From the NCBI GenBank assembly GCA_043813895.1, contig JBDRKQ010000109.1:1-64000 (forward strand): 64,000 bases of DNA, read 5' to 3'. The first letter of the stretch is position 1. Each line of letters begins with the position of its first letter. The position numbers and the translations under genes are program-made. Below, piece by piece: positions 1-8,054 of the stretch. The notes under the pieces were generated by a model. It saw only the letters and a program-made list of their open reading frames with translations, ran no database searches and was not told the DNA's origin. This DNA is from CAZTAR01 sp043813895 (GTDB taxonomy: Bacteria > Planctomycetota > Phycisphaerae > UBA1845 > UTPLA1).

Positions 1-683
1 TCGCTTTCGATGGTCTCCGGCACGGTCCCGATGTACTCGGTCAGGAAGGGCAGATTCTCGGCGTCGGCGCGGACCTTCATCAGTGATTTCACGTCGGCAA
101 CCAGTTGAACGGGCGAGCAGCGGATGTGTTCGACTTCGAGCCTGCCCGCCTCGATCTTGGAGATGTCCAGGATGTCGTTGATGATCTGGAGCAGGTGCTC
201 GCCGTTGCGGCGGACCGTGTGAATGGCGTTGAGCTTCTCAGAGTCGGACTGCTCCGGATCGAGCAAGGCCTCCGCGTATCCCAGGATGGCTGTCATCGGC
301 GTGCGTATCTCGTGGCTCATGTTGGCCAGGAACTCGCTCTTGGACTGTGTGGCCACCTCGGCAACCACGCGGGCGGCAGTGATATCCTCCATCATGTTGA
401 CTGCGGCGATTTGCATTTTCTCGAGCTGCTCTCTCTCCCGGGCAAGCTCTCCTTCGCGCGTTTCGGCCTCGCGGAGCTTCTCCGCCAGTTCACGCCCAAG
501 CTGTTGCTCCGCTTGAGCCTTTTCTTCGAGCTTGAGGAGAATTTCTTCGATCCTTGAGAACTGCTCCGCAACGAGTTGTGCGGTGATGTCCGACGCTCGC
601 CTCGCAACTCGGACTTCCTCCCGAAGCTCGGTGTTTTCTCGGGCGAGATCCGCAACCGGTCGTTCCACTGCGACTGAGTTCAT
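1..683 (-). CDS. Sensor histidine kinase, 3' end outside window
   Basis: The 227 visible residues start with about 100 residues of charged heptad-rich helix (residues 10-95), followed by a HisKA dimerisation domain with the H-box SHEIRTPM (His at residue 124) and a typical GEHLLQIINDILDISKIE helix. The ATPase domain must lie beyond the left edge. No PAS, membrane or other input domain precedes the H-box, so the protein is a soluble kinase core needing an external sensor. The ATG overlaps the TGA of the protease gene (ATGA), so it is translationally coupled to the hydrogenase operon. HoxJ/HupT-type kinases of regulatory hydrogenases are an obvious comparison, but those carry their own PAS domain. 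It could also be a hybrid kinase; the missing part would show this. Confidence 0.85.
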   Translation of the reverse strand, partial: MNSVAVERPVADLARENTELREEVRVARRASDITAQLVAEQFSRIEEILLKLEEKAQAEQQLGRELAEKLREAETREGELAREREQLEKMQIAAVNMMEDITAARVVAEVATQSKSEFLANMSHEIRTPMTAILGYAEALLDPEQSDSEKLNAIHTVRRNGEHLLQIINDILDISKIEAGRLEVEHIRCSPVQLVADVKSLMKVRADAENLPFLTEYIGTVPETIES

Positions 684-1147
684 TCTCCCACTCCGGTGAG
701 TGTCACCTTCGTCGACGAGTCTCCCACATGGCCTTGAGCAGCAATCGTCAAGCTCATGTCTGCGGCAGCCGCAATCGTGCTCTGATCGGGTACTCCCTGG
801 ACGCCGACCAGCAGGACCTCTGGCATCTTCGCCTCGCACACCTGAGGCAGAACGCGCAACAGGTACGCGAGCCCGGCAGAGTGATCGTACGCGGCGTCTG
901 CGTGCTTCGCGGCGTCGCCCGCGTCAAGGACCACGACACCGTCGGGCTGGTCGGAGCCAAACACCGCATCCACAAACACGACGCGTTCAGCGCCGGGCAG
1001 GAACCGGAGCAGATCCAAGCCGGCGAGACCTCCGTCAATCACCTCGACGTCACACGGTAGTTCCCTGCGCGTGAGCCGGTCGTACACCATCGGTCCGGCT
1101 GCATCCTGCGCGACGTATCGATTTCCGACACAGATGATGCGATTCAT
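680..1147 (-). CDS. [NiFe]-hydrogenase maturation protease
   Basis: A 155-residue protein of the HycI/HupD peptidase family, which trims the C-terminal tail of the large subunit after nickel insertion. The N-terminus MNRIICVGNRYVAQDAAG is the family's GN...D..G motif; the Asp after Gln stands at the nickel-ligand position. A second acid (VVFVDAV) and a His (HSAGLAYLL) match the other two metal ligands. The ATG was chosen because it begins exactly at the conserved core; a longer in-frame reading adds 85 residues overlapping the large-subunit gene. It lies 8 nt downstream of the large subunit and overlaps the kinase gene by ATGA. The large subunit here does have a short tail after its last metal-binding His, so a substrate exists. 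Confidence 0.88.
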   Translation of the reverse strand: MNRIICVGNRYVAQDAAGPMVYDRLTRRELPCDVEVIDGGLAGLDLLRFLPGAERVVFVDAVFGSDQPDGVVVLDAGDAAKHADAAYDHSAGLAYLLRVLPQVCEAKMPEVLLVGVQGVPDQSTIAAAADMSLTIAAQGHVGDSSTKVTLTGVGE

Positions 1148-1155
1148 GGCGTGCC

Positions 1156-2727
1156 TCACAACGTCCTGCGGCTCAGGCTTTGCCCGCCCCGGAGGGCGTG
1201 GACCGTGCAGACCAAACATGCGTCGAATGATCTCACGACATGCCCCAATTCCACGGGATTGGCGGGGTTTTTGACGGGCGTGCCAACGAGTGCTTCCTCC
1301 CACGATCCTCTGACGCCATCGGAATCCCGGGGCGAGGCGTTCCACGCAGTGGGCGTGATGACCTGATAGTGTTGTATCTTGCTGTCCACGATCTTCACCC
1401 AATGCCCGAGCGCTCCTCGGGCGGCCTCGGTCAATCCGAACCCTTCACCATCCACAATCTCCGGCGCGGGGATGTAGAACTCCCCATCAGAAGACAATTC
1501 TGCAAGCCACCGCGCCATGGCCGGCATCAGTTCGGCCGGTCTGACTAGACGGGCAAGCTCGCGGACGAATACGCTGGGACCGTCCGCGCCGACCAGATCG
1601 GTGAAAAGCGGGTTTCCCGATATGATCATCTCCGCCAACGGGCCGGTTTCGGCAGGCAGGCCGTCGTAGCGGGGCGCCTTGGCCCAGGAGTACTTCCTGC
1701 CCTCCCGTCCGCTGGCATAGGGACGGGTCTCGCCTTCAAACGGATGTCTGCCTCCCTCGTAGTCCTCAAACCACGAGTGGGCGACGTGCTCGGCCACCTT
1801 CCCCTGGTCGAACGGGTTGACTTCGACTCCGCAAGCGAATCCAGCAGGAATCAGGTAACTTGGGCAGTCACTTCGCCCGCGGACCGCAGACCCAGGGGGG
1901 ATGTCGAGATATCCGTAGCTGATGAAGTTGCCATGCCCGCGCCCAATCGTTTCCAGGCCGATCTCCCGGGCGAACCGGATGTAGAAGCCCAGATCGCTAT
2001 CGCGATGGGAGGCGCTCTCCTCGAGCCACACGTCCAAGTCGGTGGCACTGCGCACTTCCAACCAGCGTTCGATGGAACAGCCCAGCACTCTACGCTCGTA
2101 CCAAGCTCGGTAGTTTGCCAGCAAATGTCCGCACTGCGAAACCCCGGCCATGCCTGGGCCCGCGACGACGCCGCCCGGGACCATGTACGACGAGTGGGGC
2201 CATTGCCCGCCGAGTATGGCCACGATCTCGATCACGTTTTTGGTATGTTTGATGGTCTCGATGACGGTCTCACCCTTGAACGGCGCGAAGCGCCTCACAG
2301 CCTCCTCATAGAGAGAGCTGTCCTTGTACGCGGGATTGGCGAAGTCGGCCGTGAACATCAGGAACCCGTGGCGAGCGTCACTCTGAATGTGCTCGGTCAT
2401 GAGGGCCAGGTTGCGGATTCTGATGGCATCGGGAGGCGGCTTGGCACCGGAGATCACGTCCAGGGCTTTCGATGCGGCTGTCAGGTGCGCCGTGCCGCAG
2501 ATGCCGCAGATGCGCGGTGTGATCACCAGTCCATCCAGTGCGCCGCGGCCGACGAGGATGTTTTCGAAGCCGCGAAACATAGTCCCCGAGCTCCAGGCAT
2601 CCGACACATGGCCGCCGTCCAGCTCGACGCGGATCTCGAGATCGCCTTCAACGCGATTAAGCGGGACGTCGATCGTCTTCTTCACAGATACCTTGGGCTC
2701 TTCGATTGCTGTACTCAGCACGGACAC
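1156..2727 (-). CDS. [NiFe]-hydrogenase large subunit, group 2-like
   Basis: This 523-residue protein carries the NiFe active site. The proximal motif RICGICGTAH gives two Cys ligands (74 and 77) and the distal motif DACLVCTVH gives the other two (about 504 and 507); 13 residues follow the last His, a possible protease-removed tail. N-terminal wording (VEGDLEIRVELDGG, FRGFENILVGR) resembles cyanobacterial HupL and sensory HupV proteins. GTG is taken as start because AAGGAGGTG lies 4-5 nt before it. It follows the small subunit by 17 nt. Its partner lacks a Tat signal, so the enzyme should be cytosolic. Whether it oxidises hydrogen for energy or acts as a sensor cannot be decided: the tail and protease favour a processed enzyme, the signalling neighbours favour a sensor. 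Confidence 0.93.
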   Translation of the reverse strand: MSVLSTAIEEPKVSVKKTIDVPLNRVEGDLEIRVELDGGHVSDAWSSGTMFRGFENILVGRGALDGLVITPRICGICGTAHLTAASKALDVISGAKPPPDAIRIRNLALMTEHIQSDARHGFLMFTADFANPAYKDSSLYEEAVRRFAPFKGETVIETIKHTKNVIEIVAILGGQWPHSSYMVPGGVVAGPGMAGVSQCGHLLANYRAWYERRVLGCSIERWLEVRSATDLDVWLEESASHRDSDLGFYIRFAREIGLETIGRGHGNFISYGYLDIPPGSAVRGRSDCPSYLIPAGFACGVEVNPFDQGKVAEHVAHSWFEDYEGGRHPFEGETRPYASGREGRKYSWAKAPRYDGLPAETGPLAEMIISGNPLFTDLVGADGPSVFVRELARLVRPAELMPAMARWLAELSSDGEFYIPAPEIVDGEGFGLTEAARGALGHWVKIVDSKIQHYQVITPTAWNASPRDSDGVRGSWEEALVGTPVKNPANPVELGHVVRSFDACLVCTVHALRGGQSLSRRTL

Positions 2728-2744
2728 CCGACACCTCCTTGTGG

Positions 2745-3683
2745 CTACACCTCAGTCTCTCTGCGTTTCAGCCTCTCAGGCGCAGCGGCTGCCGCCATGC
2801 CCTTGTAGGCCAGGTAGTGGGCCCGATCCACACCGTGCGGGAGTTCCTTCGGAATACCCTCGATGTTGCGCGTTTGATAGAAAGGATAGGTCTGCGGGAA
2901 GTCCGGCCGCGTGCAGCCCAGGCACGGCACACCGACCCGCGTTTTGGAGCTGCGCCGGTTCCAGAGCGCCTTGTTGCACGGGCCAAAAGCCAGGGGACCA
3001 TGACAGCCCATGTGAAAGAACAGGCACCCCTTCTCGCCGAAGTCCTGTTCCTCGACCCGATACTCGTGGTACTCGTTCCGCGTACAGCCCTGGTGGACCA
3101 GCAGGCCATACCATGCCAGGGGGGCGTTGTGCTCGTTCAGGGCGAGCTGTTCGCCCTTGACCAGCGCCGTCAGGGTGCCTGCCACCACGTCGCAGTGGCA
3201 GGGACAGCCGGGCAGGTTGATCACGGGCAAACCGCTCCGGGCGGTGAATGCCTCCCCCAGAAGGCCGCCCTTGTCCCATTTGAGGAACTGTGCTCCGCAA
3301 GCCTCCACCTCACCATCCGCGCCGATCCCTCCAAAGCTAGCGCACGTTCCAACGGCCACCACGAATCGCGCCCGGTTTGCGAGGCCCGCCGCCAGGTTCT
3401 TCTTGGGCTTGTTGGCAAGGCAATCGTACATGCCGGTACCGCCCGGCCCCCGGATAAGCGCCCCCTCAATGCACAGGATGTCCAACGCCTGCTCACCGGC
3501 AAGCACGCTGTCCAGTAGCCGCTCATGGTCGTCCGAGGTGCCGTTCGACAGGGAAGGATGCCAGAGCACCTGAACATCGAGCATGCCCAACAGCTCGACG
3601 ATGTCGGGCGACTCCGCGTTGAGCAGCGACATCGTGTCCCCGCCGCATCCTCCGCACTGTAACCAGTAAAGCGTAGCAGGCAT
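2745..3683 (-). CDS. [NiFe]-hydrogenase small subunit, group 2-like
   Basis: The 312-residue iron-sulfur subunit passes electrons from the active site. It begins directly with MPATLYWLQCGGCGGDT, so there is no Tat signal or C-terminal membrane helix, typical of cytosolic group 2 enzymes. Proximal-cluster ligands are the N-terminal Cys pair, the Cys in VGTCASFGG and the Cys in LPGCPCHCD. The C-terminal half carries the Cys/His set of the medial and distal clusters (CTRNEYHEY, GCLFFHMGC, GPCNKALWN, CLGC). The segment GCPCHCD has two Cys more than the usual GCP-x-x-P form and is odd. An AGGG-rich ribosome site precedes the ATG. The gene follows the membrane PAS sensor by 18 nt and precedes the large subunit. 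Confidence 0.93.
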   Translation of the reverse strand: MPATLYWLQCGGCGGDTMSLLNAESPDIVELLGMLDVQVLWHPSLSNGTSDDHERLLDSVLAGEQALDILCIEGALIRGPGGTGMYDCLANKPKKNLAAGLANRARFVVAVGTCASFGGIGADGEVEACGAQFLKWDKGGLLGEAFTARSGLPVINLPGCPCHCDVVAGTLTALVKGEQLALNEHNAPLAWYGLLVHQGCTRNEYHEYRVEEQDFGEKGCLFFHMGCHGPLAFGPCNKALWNRRSSKTRVGVPCLGCTRPDFPQTYPFYQTRNIEGIPKELPHGVDRAHYLAYKGMAAAAAPERLKRRETEV

Positions 3684-3701
3684 GCCTGCCCTCCATCTCG
3701 C

Positions 3702-5531
3702 TCAGCCTGAATCGCCACCCACACAGGTGTGCAACTCTGTGACCGTCCGCGGCGATTCGTATTTCGGTTTCCGCCCCAGCTCCTCCAGCAGATCGTTGAC
3801 TTCCTGCTTCAGATCAACCATGCGCTGTTCCCTCTCCGTGGTGCCGGACACCAGGACTTCGAGACGGTGCTTGGCCTCTGACACCTCCTGGACACGCTGG
3901 TTCAACTCCTCTTCCGCCTGTTTGCGCTCATGGATGTCGATCGCCATCTCGAAGCGGACCATGCGGCCGTCCGACCAGCGAATGGCCCTGTCAAGGCAGC
4001 GATACCAGCGCTGACTCACTTCGTTCTGGAATTCCCAGATGTATGGCTGGCCGAGGTTCTCGCCGAAGATGCGGTCGTTGGTGCAGAACAGGCAGGGGGC
4101 GTCGCGATTCTGCAAGACGCGGTAGCACTTCTCCCCGAGCCGGTCGCCCCACAGCTTCTTGCTGATGCCGTTCAGATACAGGAGTTCGTGGGTCTCCGGG
4201 TCGGCGACATAAACCGCTTCCTCCATACCGTCGAACATCGAGATGAACTGCTGCCGTTCTGCCTTGAGCGCCTCCTCCGAATGCCTGCGGTCCGTGATGT
4301 CCTTATCAGCACCTCTGTACCCGCGAAGGTGGCTCCGCTCATCGATCACGGGAACTCCGCTTGTGGATAGCCAGGCAATCGTGCCATCCTTGCGCACGTT
4401 CCGGTTGATGAACTCACGAAAAGGCTCCTTTCGGGCGAACGCCTCAAAGGCCGCTTTCTTCAGTTCTTCGCGGTCGTCGGGATGGAACGTGTCGTAGAAG
4501 TGCTTTCTCCCAACCAACTCTTCCGGGTCGTACCCAAGGATCCTTGTCACCGCGGGACTGGCGTAGGTGTACGCGCCCTGATCGTCTACCTCCCAGACCC
4601 ATTCCTGAGCATTGTCTGCTATTTGGCGGAAACGCTCCTCTGACACGCGCTGCGCCGCCTCGGCTCGCCGGCGGTCGGCACTTTCGCGCTGTGCTGCTTT
4701 CATTCCACCCAGGGCCTCGACGGTAATACCCGCGACTGGCATGCAGTAACTCAGGATATTGGCCCAGTGGGCCACGTCGAAGAAGACGTCGAAGAGCTGC
4801 TTCGAGAACGACATGTAGACCTGCCCGCCCAGGTTCAGCAGGATGCACACCAGCAGCGAGCCGGTAAAAACGTCCCGTTGGCGGAGGAAGCGTCTCAAGG
4901 TGATTGCAAAGGCAGCCAGGTACAGCACCGCCGAGATGAAATCCACCGGCCGCGCGATGATGTGGTCGGGATAGATGAACTGCGGCAGCGGCAGCATGAA
5001 GGCCAGGGTAGTGACGCCACCGCCGATCGCCAGGGCAACGGCCGAGAAGACGGCGGCTTCCCATCTCAGCCGTCTAAGCCTGTCCAGGAACGGTTCGAGA
5101 AGGGCCGCGGCGATGATCATTACGGCAAGCACCGAGCGGCCCGCCACGTAGGTGCCAGGGATGAACCGGGAGAAGTCCGCGCCGCTGCCGGCGAAGAGAC
5201 GCTCGAAGCCGAAGATCCCGTGCATTAGGTCTTCGCTGCCGCAGATGAGGAAGCCAAGCCCGATGATCAGGAAGTAGCGGCGGCCCTGGCCGAAGTAGTA
5301 TACCAGACACCCCAGCGCGGCAATCAGCGCGATAAACGAGCTAGTGATCTCGACGCAGGCGTGGAAGTCGCTCGAGCCGACCCAGTCGGAGGCAAAGATC
5401 CGGGGGCCCATCGCGACGAATACTGCCGCAATCGCGAGATAGAGGAGCGCGAATCCTTTCACACGGGCGGACTCGGCTCTGCAGCCGCCGCCCGGTCCTG
5501 TCGACGTCTCATTCGCCTTTATGTCAGTCAT
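3702..5531 (-). CDS. Membrane PAS sensor protein without kinase domain (MASE3-like)
   Basis: A 609-residue protein. Residues 25-285 hold about eight hydrophobic helices resembling a MASE3-type membrane sensor. Two PAS domains follow, about 300-415 (ending in the PAC-like GYRGADKDITDRR) and about 425-545, the second containing a Cys pair (PCLFC) that could bind metal or act in redox. It ends in a coiled coil (545-590) and a short tail. No HisKA, GGDEF, HAMP or other output domain is present. It is the first gene after a 416-nt gap and is 18 nt from the small-subunit gene. The kinase core at the other end of the operon would be a natural partner. This split arrangement is inferred from gene order only. 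Confidence 0.8.
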   Translation of the reverse strand: MTDIKANETSTGPGGGCRAESARVKGFALLYLAIAAVFVAMGPRIFASDWVGSSDFHACVEITSSFIALIAALGCLVYYFGQGRRYFLIIGLGFLICGSEDLMHGIFGFERLFAGSGADFSRFIPGTYVAGRSVLAVMIIAAALLEPFLDRLRRLRWEAAVFSAVALAIGGGVTTLAFMLPLPQFIYPDHIIARPVDFISAVLYLAAFAITLRRFLRQRDVFTGSLLVCILLNLGGQVYMSFSKQLFDVFFDVAHWANILSYCMPVAGITVEALGGMKAAQRESADRRRAEAAQRVSEERFRQIADNAQEWVWEVDDQGAYTYASPAVTRILGYDPEELVGRKHFYDTFHPDDREELKKAAFEAFARKEPFREFINRNVRKDGTIAWLSTSGVPVIDERSHLRGYRGADKDITDRRHSEEALKAERQQFISMFDGMEEAVYVADPETHELLYLNGISKKLWGDRLGEKCYRVLQNRDAPCLFCTNDRIFGENLGQPYIWEFQNEVSQRWYRCLDRAIRWSDGRMVRFEMAIDIHERKQAEEELNQRVQEVSEAKHRLEVLVSGTTEREQRMVDLKQEVNDLLEELGRKPKYESPRTVTELHTCVGGDSG

Positions 5532-5947
5532 CCTTGTTCTCCAGCCTGGCAGAGACCTGCTCCATGCTGGTACCTGGCCGCATGGCCAGGGCTCGCGGCT
5601 TCCACTGAGCGGGTAGGGGCTTGCCCCGGCTGGATCACGCCCAGATCCTGGCGACGGTCCTGCTGGCCCCGGCGCAGTATGTCGTGGGCGGTCTGGCCAC
5701 CGTCTTCTCCGGGGTAGTCCCAGGCCGCTGAAGTTCAGGTGTCCAGCCTCTGGCGCATGCCCCGAGGGCGATGGCCAGACGATCCCCCAAGCGCCTTTGA
5801 CCTCAGATCGGCCGAAATGCTCGCGCTGGCGAGATGTTTAGCAACACTCTCGTATGAACGTGGGACGAGACGAACGACGTCCGATATGCTTGGGTCTCTT
5901 TGTGCAGCAGAGCGATCGAAGACTGCCCCTTGGTTTGGTCCGCCTAC
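5532..5947. other. Intergenic region between hypB and the sensor-hydrogenase genes
   Basis: No convincing gene is seen in these 416 nt. Short open frames exist on the minus strand but have no start, no known domain and no ribosome site. The region should hold the promoter or attenuator separating hyp from hydrogenase transcription; I saw no clear sigma-54 (GG-N10-GC) or sigma-70 site. Confidence 0.5.
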
Positions 5948-6625
5948 TCAAGGGCATTGGCATTTGCTCACTGTCCCGGCCACCTCTCGTTGCCGTTCGA
6001 TGAGCCATTGAGCCAACCGGTCATCGCCAGTTAGCCCCGTTCCCGTCTCGATGATCGCGACGGTTGGGTTCACTACTCGGATTGCGCGAACAGCCTTGGC
6101 GATGTCGAAGTCCGTGTGGCTGATCAGATCACATTTACTCAATACTACGTTTGTCGCGCGCGAGAACAACAGCGGGTACTTTGCGGGTTTGTCGTCGCCT
6201 TCCATCACGCTCAGCACGGCCAAGCGAGCATGCTCGCCGATGTCGAACTCGGCCGGACAGACCAAGTTGCCCACGTTCTCGACGAACACGAGATCGACAT
6301 CATCCAAGGGCAAGGCGCGTAAGCCGTCATGCACCAGCCACGCGTCGAGGTGACACGAGCCTTCCGTCTGCAACTGCACCACCGGCACGTCGAGGTCCGC
6401 GATGCGCTCGGCGTCATAGACCGTCGTGATATCGCCTTCGAGTACCGCACATCTCAATCCGGGGCCCAACCGGGGGATCAACCGCTCCAACAGCGTTGTC
6501 TTTCCGCAACCCGCCCCGCCCATGACGTTGATCATGCAGACGCGGCGGGCGGTCAGCAATCCTCGGATGTCATCCGCCGTGGCATCGTTGTGCTCCTGCA
6601 CATTCCGCAGGACCGCTATCTCCAT
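5948..6625 (-). CDS. hypB: Hydrogenase nickel-insertion GTPase HypB
   Basis: A 225-residue GTPase that delivers Ni to the hydrogenase precursor together with HypA. The P-loop is GGAGCGKTT, the family signature EGSCHLDAWL is present, and the metal-site Cys lies in ENVGNLVCPAEFD. The guanine-specificity motif reads SKCD in place of NKxD, common in HypB. The histidine-rich nickel-storage stretch found at the N-terminus of some HypB proteins is missing, so this is the short form. The start codon lies 56 nt inside the 3' end of hypA, indicating coupled translation. It is the last of the six hyp genes; a 416-nt gap separates it from the sensor gene. Confidence 0.95.
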   Translation of the reverse strand: MEIAVLRNVQEHNDATADDIRGLLTARRVCMINVMGGAGCGKTTLLERLIPRLGPGLRCAVLEGDITTVYDAERIADLDVPVVQLQTEGSCHLDAWLVHDGLRALPLDDVDLVFVENVGNLVCPAEFDIGEHARLAVLSVMEGDDKPAKYPLLFSRATNVVLSKCDLISHTDFDIAKAVRAIRVVNPTVAIIETGTGLTGDDRLAQWLIERQREVAGTVSKCQCP

Positions 6626-6977
6626 CGCTATTCTCCTGGTCTATGGTTGTCGACATGACTTCCGCCGCAGTACCCCCTTCCACGCTGATCTCAAACGAGT
6701 TGCAGGCCGGACATTGATAGGGAACACTGTTCACGTTGCGAACGGCGCCGCAGGCGCCGCACGTGACCGCCACCGGATCAACCTCAATCACCAGATCGGC
6801 CCCCTCCGCCATCGTCTTCAGGCAGCATGCCTGAAAGGCGGTCTGCAGCACCGATGGGACGACTTGCCGCATGGCTCCGATCCGGCAGCGCACCGTCCGC
6901 ACGCGCACAGCCCGATGGGCCTCCGCCGTCTCCAGCGTGATCCTGAGTATTGACTGGGCCAATGCGAACTCGTGCAC
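6570..6977 (-). CDS. hypA: Hydrogenase nickel-insertion protein HypA
   Basis: This metallochaperone passes nickel to HypB. I chose the GTG start because the resulting N-terminus MHEFALAQSIL places the essential nickel-ligand His at position 2; a TTG 42 nt upstream at the hypE stop is possible but would bury this His. Two CxxC pairs (CGACG and CPACNS, about 12 residues apart) form the zinc ribbon. At 135 residues it is some 15-20 residues longer than usual; the extra C-terminal tail (SDGDSGPAECAG...) is encoded inside the start of hypB. Confidence 0.92.
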   Translation of the reverse strand: MHEFALAQSILRITLETAEAHRAVRVRTVRCRIGAMRQVVPSVLQTAFQACCLKTMAEGADLVIEVDPVAVTCGACGAVRNVNSVPYQCPACNSFEISVEGGTAAEVMSTTIDQENSDGDSGPAECAGAQRCHGG

Positions 6978-7015
6978 GGTGATACCTTGCCTTTCGAGAG
7001 CGTCGAAGGTTGCCT

Positions 7016-8047
7016 TCAACAGATTCGGGGAAGTTCTTCCCCGAGTGGGCGCTGCACGATCCGCGCGCCGCCGATCGCCGTGTGCAACTCCACGAGCGGC
7101 GGCGACGATTCGACCACCGTCCCGATGATCGCGGCGTGGAGGCCCAGTGGGTGCCGCCGACAGGCGGCTAGCACGCGTTCCGCATCCTTATCTGCCACAA
7201 CGGCCACACACTTGCCTTCATTAGCCACCGCCAACGGGTCAAGGCCCAGAAGCTCGGACGTATGGCGCACGACGGGCGATACCGGCAGGGCCAACTCCGC
7301 CACGTGAATGCTCCGGTGAGTTTCCTCCGTTATGTCGCAAAGCACGCCCGCCAGGCCGCCACGCGTGGGGTCGCGCACGAACTTGACGTCGCCGCCGCAA
7401 CCCAGCATTACTGCTATCAGATCGTTGAGTGGCGCAACGTCACTTCGGAGGTCGGAATCGAACTCGATGCCTTCTCGCACTGACATGATCGCCAGGCCGT
7501 GCTCCGCCAAGTTACCGCTGATGATGATACGATCGCCTGGTATGACGCGAGATAGGGACAAGTGCACGTCATTGCGCAGCTCGCCGACGCCTGCGGTGGT
7601 AATGATGAGGCCATCGCCACCACGGTGCTCGATGACCTTGGTATCACCGGTGGCGATCGGCACGTCCGCCTCGACCGCAGCCTGCGCGATTGACTCTATG
7701 ACGCGGTCGAGCTTCTCTATGGACAAGCCCTCCTCAATCACCAAGGCCAGCGACAAAGCCCGGGGGACCGCACCCATGACCGCCAGATCGTTGACGGTCC
7801 CACACACGGCCAGGCGGCCGATGTCACCACCGGGGAACACCAGCGGCTGAACCACGAACGCGTCGGTGGTGAACACCGTTCGGCCGGACATGCGGGGCAG
7901 GATCGCACTGTCCTCGAGCGGGTTAAGCAGACGATTACTCAGCCGCGGGATGATGTGCTTGTTGACCAACTGCTGCATCAGCAGTCCGCCACCGCCGTGT
8001 GCGAGGGTCACCCGTGGTGTTGTATCCGCGGAGACTTCCGTGCTCAT
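7016..8047 (-). CDS. hypE: Carbamoyl dehydratase HypE
   Basis: HypE (343 residues) dehydrates the carbamoyl group transferred by HypF to form the cyanide ligands of the active-site iron. The glycine-rich ATP site AHGGGGLLMQQLV, the AIR-synthase-like core (TDAFVVQPLVFPGGDIG; DPTRGGLAGVLCD) and the C-terminal PRIC are all present; the last residue is the Cys that carries the thiocyanate. Only 7 nt separate it from hypD upstream. Confidence 0.97.
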   Translation of the reverse strand: MSTEVSADTTPRVTLAHGGGGLLMQQLVNKHIIPRLSNRLLNPLEDSAILPRMSGRTVFTTDAFVVQPLVFPGGDIGRLAVCGTVNDLAVMGAVPRALSLALVIEEGLSIEKLDRVIESIAQAAVEADVPIATGDTKVIEHRGGDGLIITTAGVGELRNDVHLSLSRVIPGDRIIISGNLAEHGLAIMSVREGIEFDSDLRSDVAPLNDLIAVMLGCGGDVKFVRDPTRGGLAGVLCDITEETHRSIHVAELALPVSPVVRHTSELLGLDPLAVANEGKCVAVVADKDAERVLAACRRHPLGLHAAIIGTVVESSPPLVELHTAIGGARIVQRPLGEELPRIC

Positions 8048-8054
8048 GGGCGCC

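Noticed and set aside
1156..2727. Selenocysteine in the hydrogenase large subunit
   Set aside because: All four active-site positions are Cys codons; no in-frame TGA lies in the L1 or L2 motifs.
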